Numbered from the stretch's first letter, positions 38,327 through 48,644 are shown. The stretch: DNA of 64,000 nt from Rickettsia bellii RML369-C (GCF_000012385.1 NC_007940.1:1426001-1490000), one strand, 5' to 3'. Notes: generated by a model from the letters alone, not told the origin. A program made the numbers and translations.

Positions 38327-39268
38327 TTATTTTTCTAAATCTTCTTTAGACAATTTTGTAATTTTTATAACAGACTCTAAAGAAAACCCTTCTTTCATCA
38401 TTTCCTTTGCCATCATAACTTTTTCTTCTTGTACCTTCTCTGCCATTATAACTTTTTCTTCTTGCATTTTCTTTAGCATAATAGCTTTTTCTTCTTCTCT
38501 ACCTTGTTGTATCCAATGATGAGCTATACTTTTCATAACGTTTTCTCTTTTTTTAGGATTTAATTTTGATTGAAGTAGTTTTTCTACTTCTATTATATCA
38601 TCTTGTTTAATTCTGGTCAAAGTGTAGCATAAAATTAGTTCTATATGCTCAATACCAATATCTATTTTAGCAAATTTAGGCAAAAGATCAGCTACTTCTT
38701 CCCACCTTTTTAATAAATCACGCTCATGAATATGCTTCATAAAAAATTGCAAAATCCCAGACCATGCTTTTTCTTTCAATTTTTCGTCCGGAATATCATG
38801 TACATTGATTAATTGATAATCACCGCTCCATGTAGATTTTACAAGTTCACTATTCTCAAATAATTCCCATAGATTTCGTGGAGCATTATATTTTTGTACA
38901 CCGTTATAAAATATTAATGGATATATAAAAGGAAATTTTTTGCTTTTTGTTGATTTCTTATGATATTCGGCGATTTTAAACATATACCGAAATAACCTCA
39001 AAGCCATTTTATACTCAGGTGTGCTTTGGTGTTCTAAAAGTAGATATAAATAGCCCTTTTTCTCTCCAAACTTAGCAGAAAATAAAATATCTACTATAGA
39101 TTTCTTAAGTCTTTTATCTACAAAGCTGTCTTTTTCCATTTTCAGCTTTTCAAAGGAAATCAAATTTTGTATATGGGGAGGTAAATGCATCTCAAAAAAC
39201 TCTTTAGAAACTAAAGGGTTTTCAAACGCACTTCGGATAATTTCGTCGTGTTTAGGCTTCTGGGACAT
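38327..39268 (-). CDS. Rpn-family recombination-promoting nuclease (PD-(D/E)XK transposase-like)
   Basis: 313 residues. N-terminal KHDEIIRSAFENPLVSKEFF, then the catalytic core VDILFSAKFGEKKGYLYLLLEHQS, with the acidic D and E-x-Q arrangement of Rpn nucleases, and YKMALRLFRYM, PFIYPLIFYNGVQKY. Rpn proteins cleave DNA and promote RecA-independent recombination. The C-terminus has a threefold repeated coiled-coil unit (EEKAIMLKKMQ, EEKVIMAEKVQ, EEKVMMAKEMM). Such genes are often multi-copy in Rickettsia. Confidence 0.85.
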   Translation of the reverse strand: MSQKPKHDEIIRSAFENPLVSKEFFEMHLPPHIQNLISFEKLKMEKDSFVDKRLKKSIVDILFSAKFGEKKGYLYLLLEHQSTPEYKMALRLFRYMFKIAEYHKKSTKSKKFPFIYPLIFYNGVQKYNAPRNLWELFENSELVKSTWSGDYQLINVHDIPDEKLKEKAWSGILQFFMKHIHERDLLKRWEEVADLLPKFAKIDIGIEHIELILCYTLTRIKQDDIIEVEKLLQSKLNPKKRENVMKSIAHHWIQQGREEEKAIMLKKMQEEKVIMAEKVQEEKVMMAKEMMKEGFSLESVIKITKLSKEDLEK

Positions 39269-39350
39269 AAGTAATAATGATATGTTGCACTATAAATATA
39301 TCATTATTACAATTATTTCAATTAAAGATTGAATTTTTTATTACAACGAA

Positions 39351-40673
39351 CTATAATTCTCTAACTGGTTTTAGTACTAATTTTTTCTTGTTAAAAATAT
39401 TTATTTTAGCTAATAAGCTGACTTTAGCTTTTTTTAAACTACGTTTATAATTCTCACCGGTTACTGCGTCATAGCTAGTGATTAATGACGGAATAACCTC
39501 ATTATAATATATTTTATAAAGCTCATGCATAGTTTCCTTTGTTGTTAGATATCCCCACTTCATTACTTGCTGAGGTACTCGTGCTAGTGCTTCAATGCAG
39601 GCTACTGCCTCTTCAATTTCAGGGTTTTTATTTTTATATACATCAGCTGACGGTGATAGATTAGCTTGCATATCTTTAAACATAGCATCAATCATTAATG
39701 CCATATATTTATCCGATTTAAATTTCCTGACAAAAACTAAACCATGTTTATTGCTATATCTTAAAAGCTTAAATTTATATATAAAAATCATGAAATTTAT
39801 TGCTAGAATTTTTAAACCACTTACTTTATTAGCATGATAAAATTTAAGCTTTGTCTCATAATCTAGCTGCTTTTTCATGCCTGCTATAAGCAGTTTATGC
39901 AGTAAATTACGGCAATGTTCTATATCTTTTTTACGAGCAATACGTGCATTATCCGTTGCTTTAGTGCCAGAAAAATTAGCCGAATGGCGGGTGATTTGCC
40001 TGCCTTTATTATCCCTTTTTATATCAGCAAAATGCCCAAGTTCTTGAGCTGCTATAATCTGCAATCTTGCAACAGCAGCAAAGCCACCACCATAAATCGG
40101 GTGATCCTTACTATTTTCAGCAAAAGGGTTACCACCACATGAGACAAAAATAGCCACATCTTTGCCGTTAGTGCTTTGCATTCCACTATTACCGCCTACT
40201 TTCTGCCAGTTAACCATATCCATCATATCGCCAATATTATGAGAGTAGGTTATAAATATTTCTGTTTTATCAAGAAGTAACCATCTTATGACGATCGGGT
40301 GAGCAGATTGTACAAAAATACGGGCTAACATTTCCATTACTTCTTTTTTGACTGGCTGTAGTTTATGGATTTGTTTTTTTAGATTATCGAAGACAGATTT
40401 TATTTTTTGATCGGTAGCAGAATTTCTATATAGATTTTGGAAAAGTTTTGTGGTTTCAGGGATTAAATGTGGATCTGTTAGCTCTTCTTTGCTAACCATC
40501 ATACTAATATTAAAAGCAGGGTCACTAAATCTTGCAAAATTGCAACAATCATCGGTATCTATTCTTAGCTTTCCCGACTTAATTATCTGCATTGCTAAAT
40601 TCTCATACTCTATTTCCATATCCTCTTTATAAATAGCAGGAACGTGATCAAGAATATGGTATATAGTACTCAT
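39351..40673 (-). CDS. DUF2748-like protein with QELGH motif
   Basis: 440 residues. I recognise it as a Rickettsiales-specific family annotated as DUF2748; function is unknown. At residues 207-217 it has IIAAQELGHFAD, resembling a zinc-metallopeptidase HExxH motif with the first His replaced by Gln. Just before it is a conserved-looking GKDVAIFVSCGGNPFAEN. The C-terminal 60 residues are helical and basic. It is two bases downstream of the TPR protein on the same strand, so they are probably co-transcribed. Confidence 0.65.
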   Translation of the reverse strand: MSTIYHILDHVPAIYKEDMEIEYENLAMQIIKSGKLRIDTDDCCNFARFSDPAFNISMMVSKEELTDPHLIPETTKLFQNLYRNSATDQKIKSVFDNLKKQIHKLQPVKKEVMEMLARIFVQSAHPIVIRWLLLDKTEIFITYSHNIGDMMDMVNWQKVGGNSGMQSTNGKDVAIFVSCGGNPFAENSKDHPIYGGGFAAVARLQIIAAQELGHFADIKRDNKGRQITRHSANFSGTKATDNARIARKKDIEHCRNLLHKLLIAGMKKQLDYETKLKFYHANKVSGLKILAINFMIFIYKFKLLRYSNKHGLVFVRKFKSDKYMALMIDAMFKDMQANLSPSADVYKNKNPEIEEAVACIEALARVPQQVMKWGYLTTKETMHELYKIYYNEVIPSLITSYDAVTGENYKRSLKKAKVSLLAKINIFNKKKLVLKPVREL

Positions 40674-40675
40674 AC

Positions 40676-42799
40676 TTACACATTACCTAAATTTAAGACC
40701 TCATTATACTCATCAGTATGTTTAAATATCTCAAAAGCCATCACACCATCTACGCCTACATTTTCATATTTTATATTCATTCTAGCTTTTTCAGCTTGAG
40801 CCTTTCTATACTCATCTAGCTTAGGACATACTCTTTTTAAGCAACTTTCAACAAATTGGTCTGAAGATTTTAATTTTAGTATATCCTTTGCATCTTTTTT
40901 GTGCTTTTCATCTTGAATACATAAATCAATATTACGTTCTGTAACAAATAATTGAGGAGCCTGAGTTCTTGCTAATTCAATTATATCTTTATTCTTTTTT
41001 GCAAAATTATGAATATTTTTTTCATAAGGTCCCTGAACTCCAATCAATTCATCTATGACTATTTCCATACTTCCATGTTTCTCGTTATTATCATTAATTT
41101 CCTTTTTTAAAGTACGGATATTTTCATCATTAAGCTTACACATTTTATATAATAGCAATAACATAAAATGATTTAAATCTTGTTCTTCACAAGGAATATT
41201 TTTTTTCTCACATTCTTTTTTATAATATTCCTTATTACAAAAATGATTAATTCCTCTTTGTTCACCTGACCAAGAAAGCTTTAAAAAATATAAAGACCAA
41301 GGATTAATTGAAATATAAGATAATGGAAGACTAGCCCATTGCCCTAGCTTCATTTTTTGAATTATAGTGTTAAATTCAGATAAATTATTTTCTATTTGTG
41401 AGAATTTATATTCTACAATATTAGCAGGATTACTTTTTACTACTTCTTCCCATGTTTTTCCTAATTTGGTTTTTACTCTGCTGCCAATTTGAGCTAAAAA
41501 TGGTGTAGACTCCTTTACCATCGCATCAGCATTATACTCTATATAATTTATCAAAGACGCAATATCATTAAAGGCTAATTTTACTATAGGATCATCTCCT
41601 TTATCCTTATTTTTAAAAAATCTATTTTGTATAGGCAGAATTTTTTGTTTACAAAAATTCCAAAAGCTATCCTTACTATTTTCTGGTCCTATATTTAAAA
41701 TCTCATCTTTTCTTAACTCAGTATAAAACAATGCTATTTGTTTCAAATGCCATTCAAAATCCATATTTTCATCATATTGCTTACCGGCTATCATATAAAA
41801 CTTCTTAAGCACCTCTGATACCTTACTTTCCACACGTGAGTTATAAATATTATCAGCAATATCATGAAAAACCGAAAGTCCTCCAGTTACAAAAGGTTTA
41901 AACCATCCCGCCGCAACCATATCTAACACAATACATATTCCTTTTTCAATAGAAGTTGTACGCTCCATATGCCCAACATTTACTACTACTGCATCACTAC
42001 TAGTAATACAAGAAGCCAAATATATAGACCGCAACCCTGAAAGAAAATGCTTATAATACTTATATAAATCGGAATCTTTCTTCTCTAGCTCTTTTATTTG
42101 TGTATTAATGCCATCTATAGTATCAATATTTGCATTAGATAACATTTTCTTTATCTTATCAATTTCTTGTTCTAATGCACCAATTCTTTGTCCTTGTTCT
42201 TGTTGTACTATATTTTGTCTTTGCTGTTCTAAAAATAAATGACGAATTGCTTCTTGTATAATTTGAGGCGATATATTATCATTATCTTGGATTGGATTAG
42301 CTATAACTAATTCTTGTGAATTCTTTTGCCCTAATTCTTGTGCAAGTTTATATAATCTAGTCTTTTGTAAAAATTGTAATGCTTTTTCTTCATTACCAGC
42401 GTTATTATATGCTGTTGCTATAAGCTGGTTTAGATCTTGCTCATTAAATATATCTTTCCGAAAGTTTGTTTGTGTCTCTTCAAAGCAATATGCGGCTGTT
42501 TCATAATATTGCTTTCGTTGAACTGGCTCCACTTCTTTCTGAGCCAGCTTATTATAGACTAAACCCGACTTATAGTCACAATGATGGACAAGTTTTTTCC
42601 GTTCAAATATATTTTCATGATTTGCGTCTAATTTTTTAGCATATTCAAATTGTTCAAGTGCTTCTTTATATTTTTTTTTTCTGTAAGATTTAGTCCCTTT
42701 TGTCAGAAAAAATTTTATACCTTCTGTTGTATCAAACTCCTGATATTCTCCGTCATCATTAACTGGATTTACCCTTTCTTTGCTCATATTAAAATCCAT
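40676..42799 (-). CDS. TPR-coiled-coil protein sharing its C-terminal domain with the NACHT protein
   Basis: 707 residues. Residues of about 28-165 are TPR-like (LTKGTKSYRKKKYKEALEQF, AAYCFEETQTNF, TAYNNAGNEEKALQFLQKT). Residues of about 180-235 are a Gln-rich coiled coil. From about 235 a domain similar to the NACHT gene's C-terminus follows: DLYKYYKHFLSGLRSIYLAS, WFKPFVTGGLSVFHDIADNI, WHLKQIALFYTELRKDEIL, VKLAFNDIASLINYIEYNAD. No signal peptide. Function unknown; TPRs suggest protein interaction, possibly with host proteins. Confidence 0.65.
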   Translation of the reverse strand: MDFNMSKERVNPVNDDGEYQEFDTTEGIKFFLTKGTKSYRKKKYKEALEQFEYAKKLDANHENIFERKKLVHHCDYKSGLVYNKLAQKEVEPVQRKQYYETAAYCFEETQTNFRKDIFNEQDLNQLIATAYNNAGNEEKALQFLQKTRLYKLAQELGQKNSQELVIANPIQDNDNISPQIIQEAIRHLFLEQQRQNIVQQEQGQRIGALEQEIDKIKKMLSNANIDTIDGINTQIKELEKKDSDLYKYYKHFLSGLRSIYLASCITSSDAVVVNVGHMERTTSIEKGICIVLDMVAAGWFKPFVTGGLSVFHDIADNIYNSRVESKVSEVLKKFYMIAGKQYDENMDFEWHLKQIALFYTELRKDEILNIGPENSKDSFWNFCKQKILPIQNRFFKNKDKGDDPIVKLAFNDIASLINYIEYNADAMVKESTPFLAQIGSRVKTKLGKTWEEVVKSNPANIVEYKFSQIENNLSEFNTIIQKMKLGQWASLPLSYISINPWSLYFLKLSWSGEQRGINHFCNKEYYKKECEKKNIPCEEQDLNHFMLLLLYKMCKLNDENIRTLKKEINDNNEKHGSMEIVIDELIGVQGPYEKNIHNFAKKNKDIIELARTQAPQLFVTERNIDLCIQDEKHKKDAKDILKLKSSDQFVESCLKRVCPKLDEYRKAQAEKARMNIKYENVGVDGVMAFEIFKHTDEYNEVLNLGNV

Positions 42800-42807
42800 T
42801 AAATTAT

Positions 42808-43525
42808 TTATAGCATGTTATGACCGCCATTGATTGAGATAGTTTCACCCGTAATAAAACCGGCATTTTCATCAACTAGAAATGCTACTGCTCTTGCGAT
42901 TTCTTCAGGTTGCCCTAATCTTTTTTTCGGAATACTATTAACGATTTTTGCAAGCACATCTTCAGGTACTGCTCCTACCATTTCCGTTGCAATATATCCA
43001 GGAGCTATACAATTAACCGTGATATTTTTAGAAGCAGTTTCACGTGCTAAGGCTTTAGTAAAGCCAATAATTCCAGCTTTAGCAGCAGAGTAATTAGTCT
43101 GCCCGATTTGTCCTGCTTGGGCGTTGATTGAGCTGATATTTACTATACGACCGTAATTTTGATTTCGCATCGGCTCGATTACGTTACTTGACATATTAAA
43201 GCAAGAATTGAGATTAACGTTAATTACATCGTTCCAATCTTGATGACTCATTTTATGCAGCATTTTATCTTTGGTAATTCCGGCATTATTAACCAAAATG
43301 CTTACCGGCTGTTTATATTCCTATTCAATTTCTTTTATCGCTCTTCTGCAATCTTCAAAATCTGCAACATTCCAACGTTTTGTTTTGATACCATATTGCT
43401 CTTCCATAGCTTTTGCAGCTTCATGATTACTAAAAAAATTAGCAATAACAGTTATTTTTTAATTCTTTGGCAATAGACTCTCCTATTCCTCTAGTACCAC
43501 CTGTTACAACTGCTAAATGCGACAT
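42808..43525 (-). pseudogene. phaB: Acetoacetyl-CoA reductase (PhaB-like) pseudogene
   Basis: An SDR-family reductase broken twice. The ATG at 43525 begins MSHLAVVTGGTRGIGESIAK, then shifts frame near 43455. The next frame reads ITVIANFFSNHEAAKAMEEQ and reaches an in-frame TAG near 43320. The remainder (NNAGITKDKMLHKMSHQDWN, NYSAAKAGIIGFTKALA, GETISINGGH) is intact, including YxxxK. PhaB reduces acetoacetyl-CoA to 3-hydroxybutyryl-CoA in polyhydroxybutyrate synthesis. Translation of a functional enzyme is not possible without suppressing both lesions. Confidence 0.88.
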
Positions 43526-43527
43526 TA

Positions 43528-45639
43528 TTACCTCCCTATATTATTATCTTTATTACGTTGATTTACTTTTTGTGCAAATGTAACATTAGAAGTAATTTTT
43601 TCTCCATTACCTAATTCCACTTTAGGATTATATATTATTTTTTGTTGAGCTTTATTTAAATCCGGTATTAGTTCAGTTAGTTCAGTTAGTTCAGTTAGTT
43701 CATTTTTTGGAGTAGTTACCACAACAGAAGGTGTTTGTATATTTGCAGTTATTTCATAATTTGTCGTTTGATACGGATTAGGCGTTTCTTTAGCTTTTTT
43801 CTGCTCTACTGGTTCATTAATTACCTGACCTTTTTCAAGTTTCTTAATTTTATTATTAGCTCCCGATGGCTCAATCATACTTTTTAATGATTCTTGTCTA
43901 GATTCAGGAAAACCTTGTGCCGTCACTTTTAATGTACCATAACATCCGATTGTAGCACCACCCGCATAAACTCCGCCAGCTTGACCAGCAGTATGACCTG
44001 CTTTTAAAAGCTGTTCATCAGCAGCTTTTACTTCTATTCCTAATCTATTAGCTATAGCAGTACTAGTTTGGTCATGTTCGGCAAGACCTGTACGATCCTT
44101 ACCACTTGCACACATAGTAAGCGTTTCGTGCTTTGGAACATCTTTAAAAATAGAGTCATTAGAATTTGAGATTTGGTTGCTTAAGTAATTTAATTTTCGT
44201 GAAATGCTACTACTTATATTTTCTTTATCTGCACCTCTATAAAAAATTGCGTCAGCTTTTTCTATATCTTGTTTTAAACTAGCTGCATTAGTTAATATTT
44301 CATGAGCTTGCTTAGATAACCTACCTGCATTAAATTCTGTATTCAGCATTATTTTTAGATCACCTTTTGGTTTATTAATACCAAATAATCTTTCTAATTT
44401 ACCACGTGGTTTTAAATGGGTCGCAATATCTTTGAAGTTAGCTTCTTTTGGTAAATTATTAGCCAAATCGTTAAGTTGTTCTTTTGTACCACCAAAATGA
44501 TTAAAACCTGCGATTTTTCTAAATTTATTAAACGCTGTATTAGTATAACGACCTCCTACATGATCTATAGCTCTTTTAGTAAGAGTTACTAACTTCGCAT
44601 CAGGGTGCGGCACTACAAAATTTGCAGCTCCACTATTTAAAGTATTAGCATGCAATTTATGATCGCCCATCCATTCTTGAGCTTGCTTAGTATTTAAATC
44701 TGTAATTCTTTGTTGTGATTCTTTATCACGAGAAATAGAAGCAAGAGTTCCTGCATGTTTAGAGTTATGTATTATTTCAATAGGTTTATTTTCTTCAGCT
44801 ATTGCTGTAATTTTCTCAAAAGCGTTTTTCATTCCTACTATTTGACGCAATTGAGTAGGGATAACATGCTCACCTTCTTTGATTGTTTCAGCATATTTAT
44901 TAACTAACTGTCTTTCCCAACTAGGCATTTTCTTGAACCAATCTTTATCGGCTCTATTCTGATATTCTGCTTTTTGCTCATCAGTTATACCCTTTAGTGC
45001 TACTTCTGCCTCAATAACAGTATGATCTTTACCATTTTTATCTTTAATATTTGAGAGCGTTGCTATATTACAATGTTCATCATTAAAATTCTGAAAATCT
45101 TTTGCTACATTTAGCTTTTTATGCACCTCTTTAATGCCATTATTTTCTAGCAGTATGGCTATATCATTAATCTTATCCTTTACATTAGGAGAGATCTGCA
45201 TTTGAGAATTTTTTTCATTATCTTTATGAAAGCTATCAATAAAATCTACTGCTTGTTTTTTTAATTCTGTTTTAAGTGCTTCCGGTTTTCCTTCGATTTC
45301 AGCTATGTCTATTGCTGCTCTTATGACATTTAAATATTGCATCTCAAAGCTTTCCGTTCCAAGCTCTCGAGGATCTTTAGCATTTCGTGCATCACGAATT
45401 ATTATCGGTGTTGTACCTTCTATCAACGGATCAATTTTAGTAAGTGTTATACCGGTTCTTTCTTCACGTAAAATTTCAAGTTTTTGTAATGCTTCAGTAA
45501 AATTACCGCTTTTAACTGCTTCTCTAACTTCATCTCTGTTTGTATGTAGAGGATCTTGTTTGTTATTTGCTAAAAATTCATTTGTTTGTGTTATGAGAAA
45601 ATATTTATCTGCGTCGAATTGTTCTTTTAATGAGGACAT
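43528..45639 (-). CDS. Large protein with SopB/IpgD-like CX5R phosphatase motif
   Basis: 703 residues. At residues 510-516 is the sequence CASGKDR followed by TGLAEHD, matching the SopB/IpgD phosphoinositide-phosphatase signature (CxSGKDRTGxxD). The flanking RKLNYLSNQISNSN and the later HTAGQAGGVYAGGATIGCYG are consistent with this family, whose SopB members have a related NTG motif. No signal peptide; N-terminal 400 residues are helical and unassigned. The C-terminal tail contains four copies of a 9-nt repeat (about 43670-43700). It is a candidate secreted effector acting on host phosphoinositides or inositol phosphates; that is inferred. Confidence 0.7.
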   Translation of the reverse strand: MSSLKEQFDADKYFLITQTNEFLANNKQDPLHTNRDEVREAVKSGNFTEALQKLEILREERTGITLTKIDPLIEGTTPIIIRDARNAKDPRELGTESFEMQYLNVIRAAIDIAEIEGKPEALKTELKKQAVDFIDSFHKDNEKNSQMQISPNVKDKINDIAILLENNGIKEVHKKLNVAKDFQNFNDEHCNIATLSNIKDKNGKDHTVIEAEVALKGITDEQKAEYQNRADKDWFKKMPSWERQLVNKYAETIKEGEHVIPTQLRQIVGMKNAFEKITAIAEENKPIEIIHNSKHAGTLASISRDKESQQRITDLNTKQAQEWMGDHKLHANTLNSGAANFVVPHPDAKLVTLTKRAIDHVGGRYTNTAFNKFRKIAGFNHFGGTKEQLNDLANNLPKEANFKDIATHLKPRGKLERLFGINKPKGDLKIMLNTEFNAGRLSKQAHEILTNAASLKQDIEKADAIFYRGADKENISSSISRKLNYLSNQISNSNDSIFKDVPKHETLTMCASGKDRTGLAEHDQTSTAIANRLGIEVKAADEQLLKAGHTAGQAGGVYAGGATIGCYGTLKVTAQGFPESRQESLKSMIEPSGANNKIKKLEKGQVINEPVEQKKAKETPNPYQTTNYEITANIQTPSVVVTTPKNELTELTELTELIPDLNKAQQKIIYNPKVELGNGEKITSNVTFAQKVNQRNKDNNIGR

Positions 45640-45671
45640 AGTGAAAGCTTTATATATTAATATTTAGTTTA

Positions 45672-45812
45672 GTTAGATAGTAGACGAAGTTTTATTTGGA
45701 AAAGAGCAAGAAGTTTATAAGCACGAGGAACGGAGCATAGATAAACTACGTGAGTACCTCAGCACCTGTAGGACGTCGCCGTCAATTTTTCAAATAAAAC
45801 GAGTATACCGCA
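45672..45812. repeat. RPE-type palindromic element, first of a tandem pair
   Basis: Arms CGAAGTTTTATTTGGAAAAG and TTTTTCAAATAAAACGAGTA are near reverse complements around an interior with GAGGAACGGAGCATAGATAA and TACGTGAGTACCTCAGCACC. This interior resembles that of the elements at 49736-49863 and 63320-63445. Intergenic between the SopB-like gene and clpB. Confidence 0.8.
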
Positions 45813-45950
45813 AATACTTCAAAAGTTGGTAAGTCAAATAAGCGGTGAGTCTGCGGAACGTAGATAAACTACGTGAGCAAAGACGAATCCCGAAATTTGG
45901 CTTGCCAAATCTTGAAGTATTAAAGGTATATACCCTTGTATTATAATTTT
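45813..45950. repeat. RPE-type palindromic element, second of the pair
   Basis: Starts CAAATACTTCAAAAGTTGG and ends near CTTGAAGTATTAAAGG, an inverted pair, with interior GCGGAACGTAGATAAACTACG and GTGAGCAAAGACGAATCCC. Together with the first element it fills most of the 377-base gap before clpB. The last 65 bases before clpB are AT-rich and could hold its promoter; no heat-shock promoter could be confirmed by eye. Confidence 0.75.
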
Positions 45951-46016
45951 AAAGTAATTATATAAACAATATCTATTAAAAAATTTTAATCTTATTAATT
46001 AAAATATATTATTTAT

Positions 46017-48593
46017 ATGAATATTGATAAATTTACTGCACATGCTAAATCAGCGATAACAAACTGTCAACATATTGCTGCTAAAAATGATCATCAGCAA
46101 ATATTACCTTTGCACTTATTAGCTAGTCTTTTTAATGAAGATACTGGGATTATCAGAACGCTTATTAATAATAGCGGAGGTAACTTAAATATTTTAGCTG
46201 ATCAAGTACAAGTAGAATTAAATAAAATTCCAAAAGTACAAGTTGATGGCGGAGGAACAATTTATTCTTCTGCCGAACTCCTTAAAGTTTTACAAAGAGC
46301 TGATGACCTTGCTAAAAATAATGGGGATAGCTTTGTTACGATTGAGCGTATTTTGGAAGCTTTAAGTTTTGATAATACTATAGCTGGTAAAATTTTAACC
46401 AATAATGGAATCAGTAGTAAGAAGCTAGCGGCTAGTATTTTGCAGCTTCGTAAAGGCAAAAAAGCGGATACTGAATCAGCAGAAAATAGCTATGATGCTC
46501 TAAAAAAATACGGCAGAGACGTAACTGAGCTTGCTGAAAGTGGTAAGCTTGACCCGATAATCGGACGTGATGAAGAAATCAGAAGAACAGTGCAAGTATT
46601 ATCTCGTCGTATGAAAAATAACCCTGTGTTAATTGGTGAGCCTGGTGTTGGTAAAACTGCGATAATCGAAGGGTTAGCACAACGAATATTTAGCAAAGAT
46701 GTGCCAGAAACTCTTATTAATTGCCGAATTATCGAGCTTGATATGGGAGCGTTGATTGCGGGAGCAAAATATCGTGGTGAGTTTGAAGAGCGGCTTAAAG
46801 CTGTTCTTGGTGAAATAAAAGAATCAAGTGGTGAGATTATTTTATTTATCGATGAATTACATTTATTAGTCGGTACGGGTAAAACTGACGGAGCTATGGA
46901 CGCATCGAACTTACTAAAGCCGATGCTTGCACGCGGTGAACTACATTGTATCGGAGCTACCACTTTAGACGAGTACCGCAAATATATCGAGAAAGACGCC
47001 GCTTTTGCTCGTCGCTTCCAGCCTGTTTATGTTAGCGAGCCAACTGTAGAGGATACGATATCCATACTTAGAGGTATTAAGGAAAAGTATGAACTGCACC
47101 ATGCCGTACGGATTTCCGATAGTGCGATAGTTGCGGCAGCAACTCTATCAAACCGCTATATTACGGATCGTTTTCTACCTGATAAAGCGATTGATTTAAT
47201 TGATGAAGCTTGTAGCCGTATGAAAATCGAGCTATCAAGTAAACCTGAAGAACTGGACGAACTAGATCGCCGCATTATTCAGATAAAGATAGAGCTTGCA
47301 GCTTTGAAAAAAGAAAGCGACGAACATTCTAAAAAGAAAATTGAGCATTTAACCGCAGAGTTAGAAAAGTTGGAATCTAACTCTTACGATATGAGTTCTA
47401 AATGGCAAGCCGAAAAATCCAAGATTCAAGGGCAGCAGAAACTTAAAGAAGAGTTAGACCGTGCTAGGATTGATTTAGAGCGAGCAGAACGTGACGCTAA
47501 TTTAGCTAAAGCTAGTGAGTTAAAATATGGAATCATTCCTGAGATTATGAAAAAAATTCAAGAAACCGAAAATGCTGACAGTAAAGGCTTGTTAAAGGAA
47601 ATCGTTTCAGAAAGCGACATAGCAAGCATTATTTCACGTATCACCGGTATTCCGATCGATACAATGCTATCAAGTGAGCGTGAACGTTTGCTTGTGATGG
47701 AGCAAAAATTACGTGAGTCGGTAATAGGGCAGGATGAGGCAATTAAAAGCGTTAGTGATGCCGTTAGAAGATCACGTGCAGGTATTCAGGATATTAACCG
47801 TCCGCTTGGCTCATTTTTATTCCTTGGTCCGACGGGAGTAGGTAAAACAGAGCTGACTAAAGCTTTAGCTGGGTTTCTTTTCGATGATCGTAACGCCATC
47901 TTACGTATCGATATGTCGGAATATATGGAGAAGCATGCTATTTCTCGTTTGATAGGAGCACCTCCCGGGTATGTTGGATATGATCAGGGTGGAGTCCTTA
48001 CCGAAGCCGTAAGACGCCGCCCTTATCAAGTTATATTATTCGATGAGGTGGAAAAAGCCCATCCCGATATTTTTAATATTATGCTGCAAATCCTAGATGA
48101 GGGAAGACTTACCGATAGTCAGGGGATCACGGTTGATTTTAAGAATACTATTATTGTGCTAACCTCTAATTTAGGTGCTGAAATACTCGTTAACCAAAAA
48201 GAGGGTGAAGATACTTATAAGGTAAAAGACCAAGTTATGGAATATGTAAAAATGGTATTTAAACCTGAATTCTTGAATAGGTTAGATGAAATTATATTAT
48301 TCCATAGATTAAACCAAAGTAATATTCACGATATAGTAAAAATTCAGCTAGAGGGTTTAAAGAAAATCTTATCAGCACAAAATATCATTCTTGAATTTGA
48401 TGAACCGGCTTTAAACTATTTAGCCGAAAAAGGCTATGATCCGAGCTTTGGAGCAAGACCATTAAAACGTCTTATCCAGCGTGAAATACAAAATAACTTA
48501 GCTAAGATGATTTTAGCAGGCGAGGTAAGTAGCGGAAAAATAGTAAAAATAACCGCAAAAAAAGAAGAGCTGAAGATCCAGATAATTGATTAG
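46017..48593 (+). CDS. clpB: ATP-dependent chaperone ClpB
   Basis: 858 residues, full length. It is a hexameric AAA+ disaggregase acting with DnaK. N-terminal Clp-N repeats ([20 protein letters not shown]), first Walker [16 protein letters not shown] with [11 protein letters not shown], a long coiled-coil middle domain (about residues 400-520), second Walker [16 protein letters not shown], pore-loop [12 protein letters not shown], and C-terminal sensor 2 [14 protein letters not shown] tandem RPE lies upstream. All key residues are present. Confidence 0.96.
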   Translation: MNIDKFTAHAKSAITNCQHIAAKNDHQQILPLHLLASLFNEDTGIIRTLINNSGGNLNILADQVQVELNKIPKVQVDGGGTIYSSAELLKVLQRADDLAKNNGDSFVTIERILEALSFDNTIAGKILTNNGISSKKLAASILQLRKGKKADTESAENSYDALKKYGRDVTELAESGKLDPIIGRDEEIRRTVQVLSRRMKNNPVLIGEPGVGKTAIIEGLAQRIFSKDVPETLINCRIIELDMGALIAGAKYRGEFEERLKAVLGEIKESSGEIILFIDELHLLVGTGKTDGAMDASNLLKPMLARGELHCIGATTLDEYRKYIEKDAAFARRFQPVYVSEPTVEDTISILRGIKEKYELHHAVRISDSAIVAAATLSNRYITDRFLPDKAIDLIDEACSRMKIELSSKPEELDELDRRIIQIKIELAALKKESDEHSKKKIEHLTAELEKLESNSYDMSSKWQAEKSKIQGQQKLKEELDRARIDLERAERDANLAKASELKYGIIPEIMKKIQETENADSKGLLKEIVSESDIASIISRITGIPIDTMLSSERERLLVMEQKLRESVIGQDEAIKSVSDAVRRSRAGIQDINRPLGSFLFLGPTGVGKTELTKALAGFLFDDRNAILRIDMSEYMEKHAISRLIGAPPGYVGYDQGGVLTEAVRRRPYQVILFDEVEKAHPDIFNIMLQILDEGRLTDSQGITVDFKNTIIVLTSNLGAEILVNQKEGEDTYKVKDQVMEYVKMVFKPEFLNRLDEIILFHRLNQSNIHDIVKIQLEGLKKILSAQNIILEFDEPALNYLAEKGYDPSFGARPLKRLIQREIQNNLAKMILAGEVSSGKIVKITAKKEELKIQIID

Positions 48594-48644
48594 TTTTTAT
48601 AATAGTGGTATAATATACGTATAATATACGTGCAAGGTGAATAT

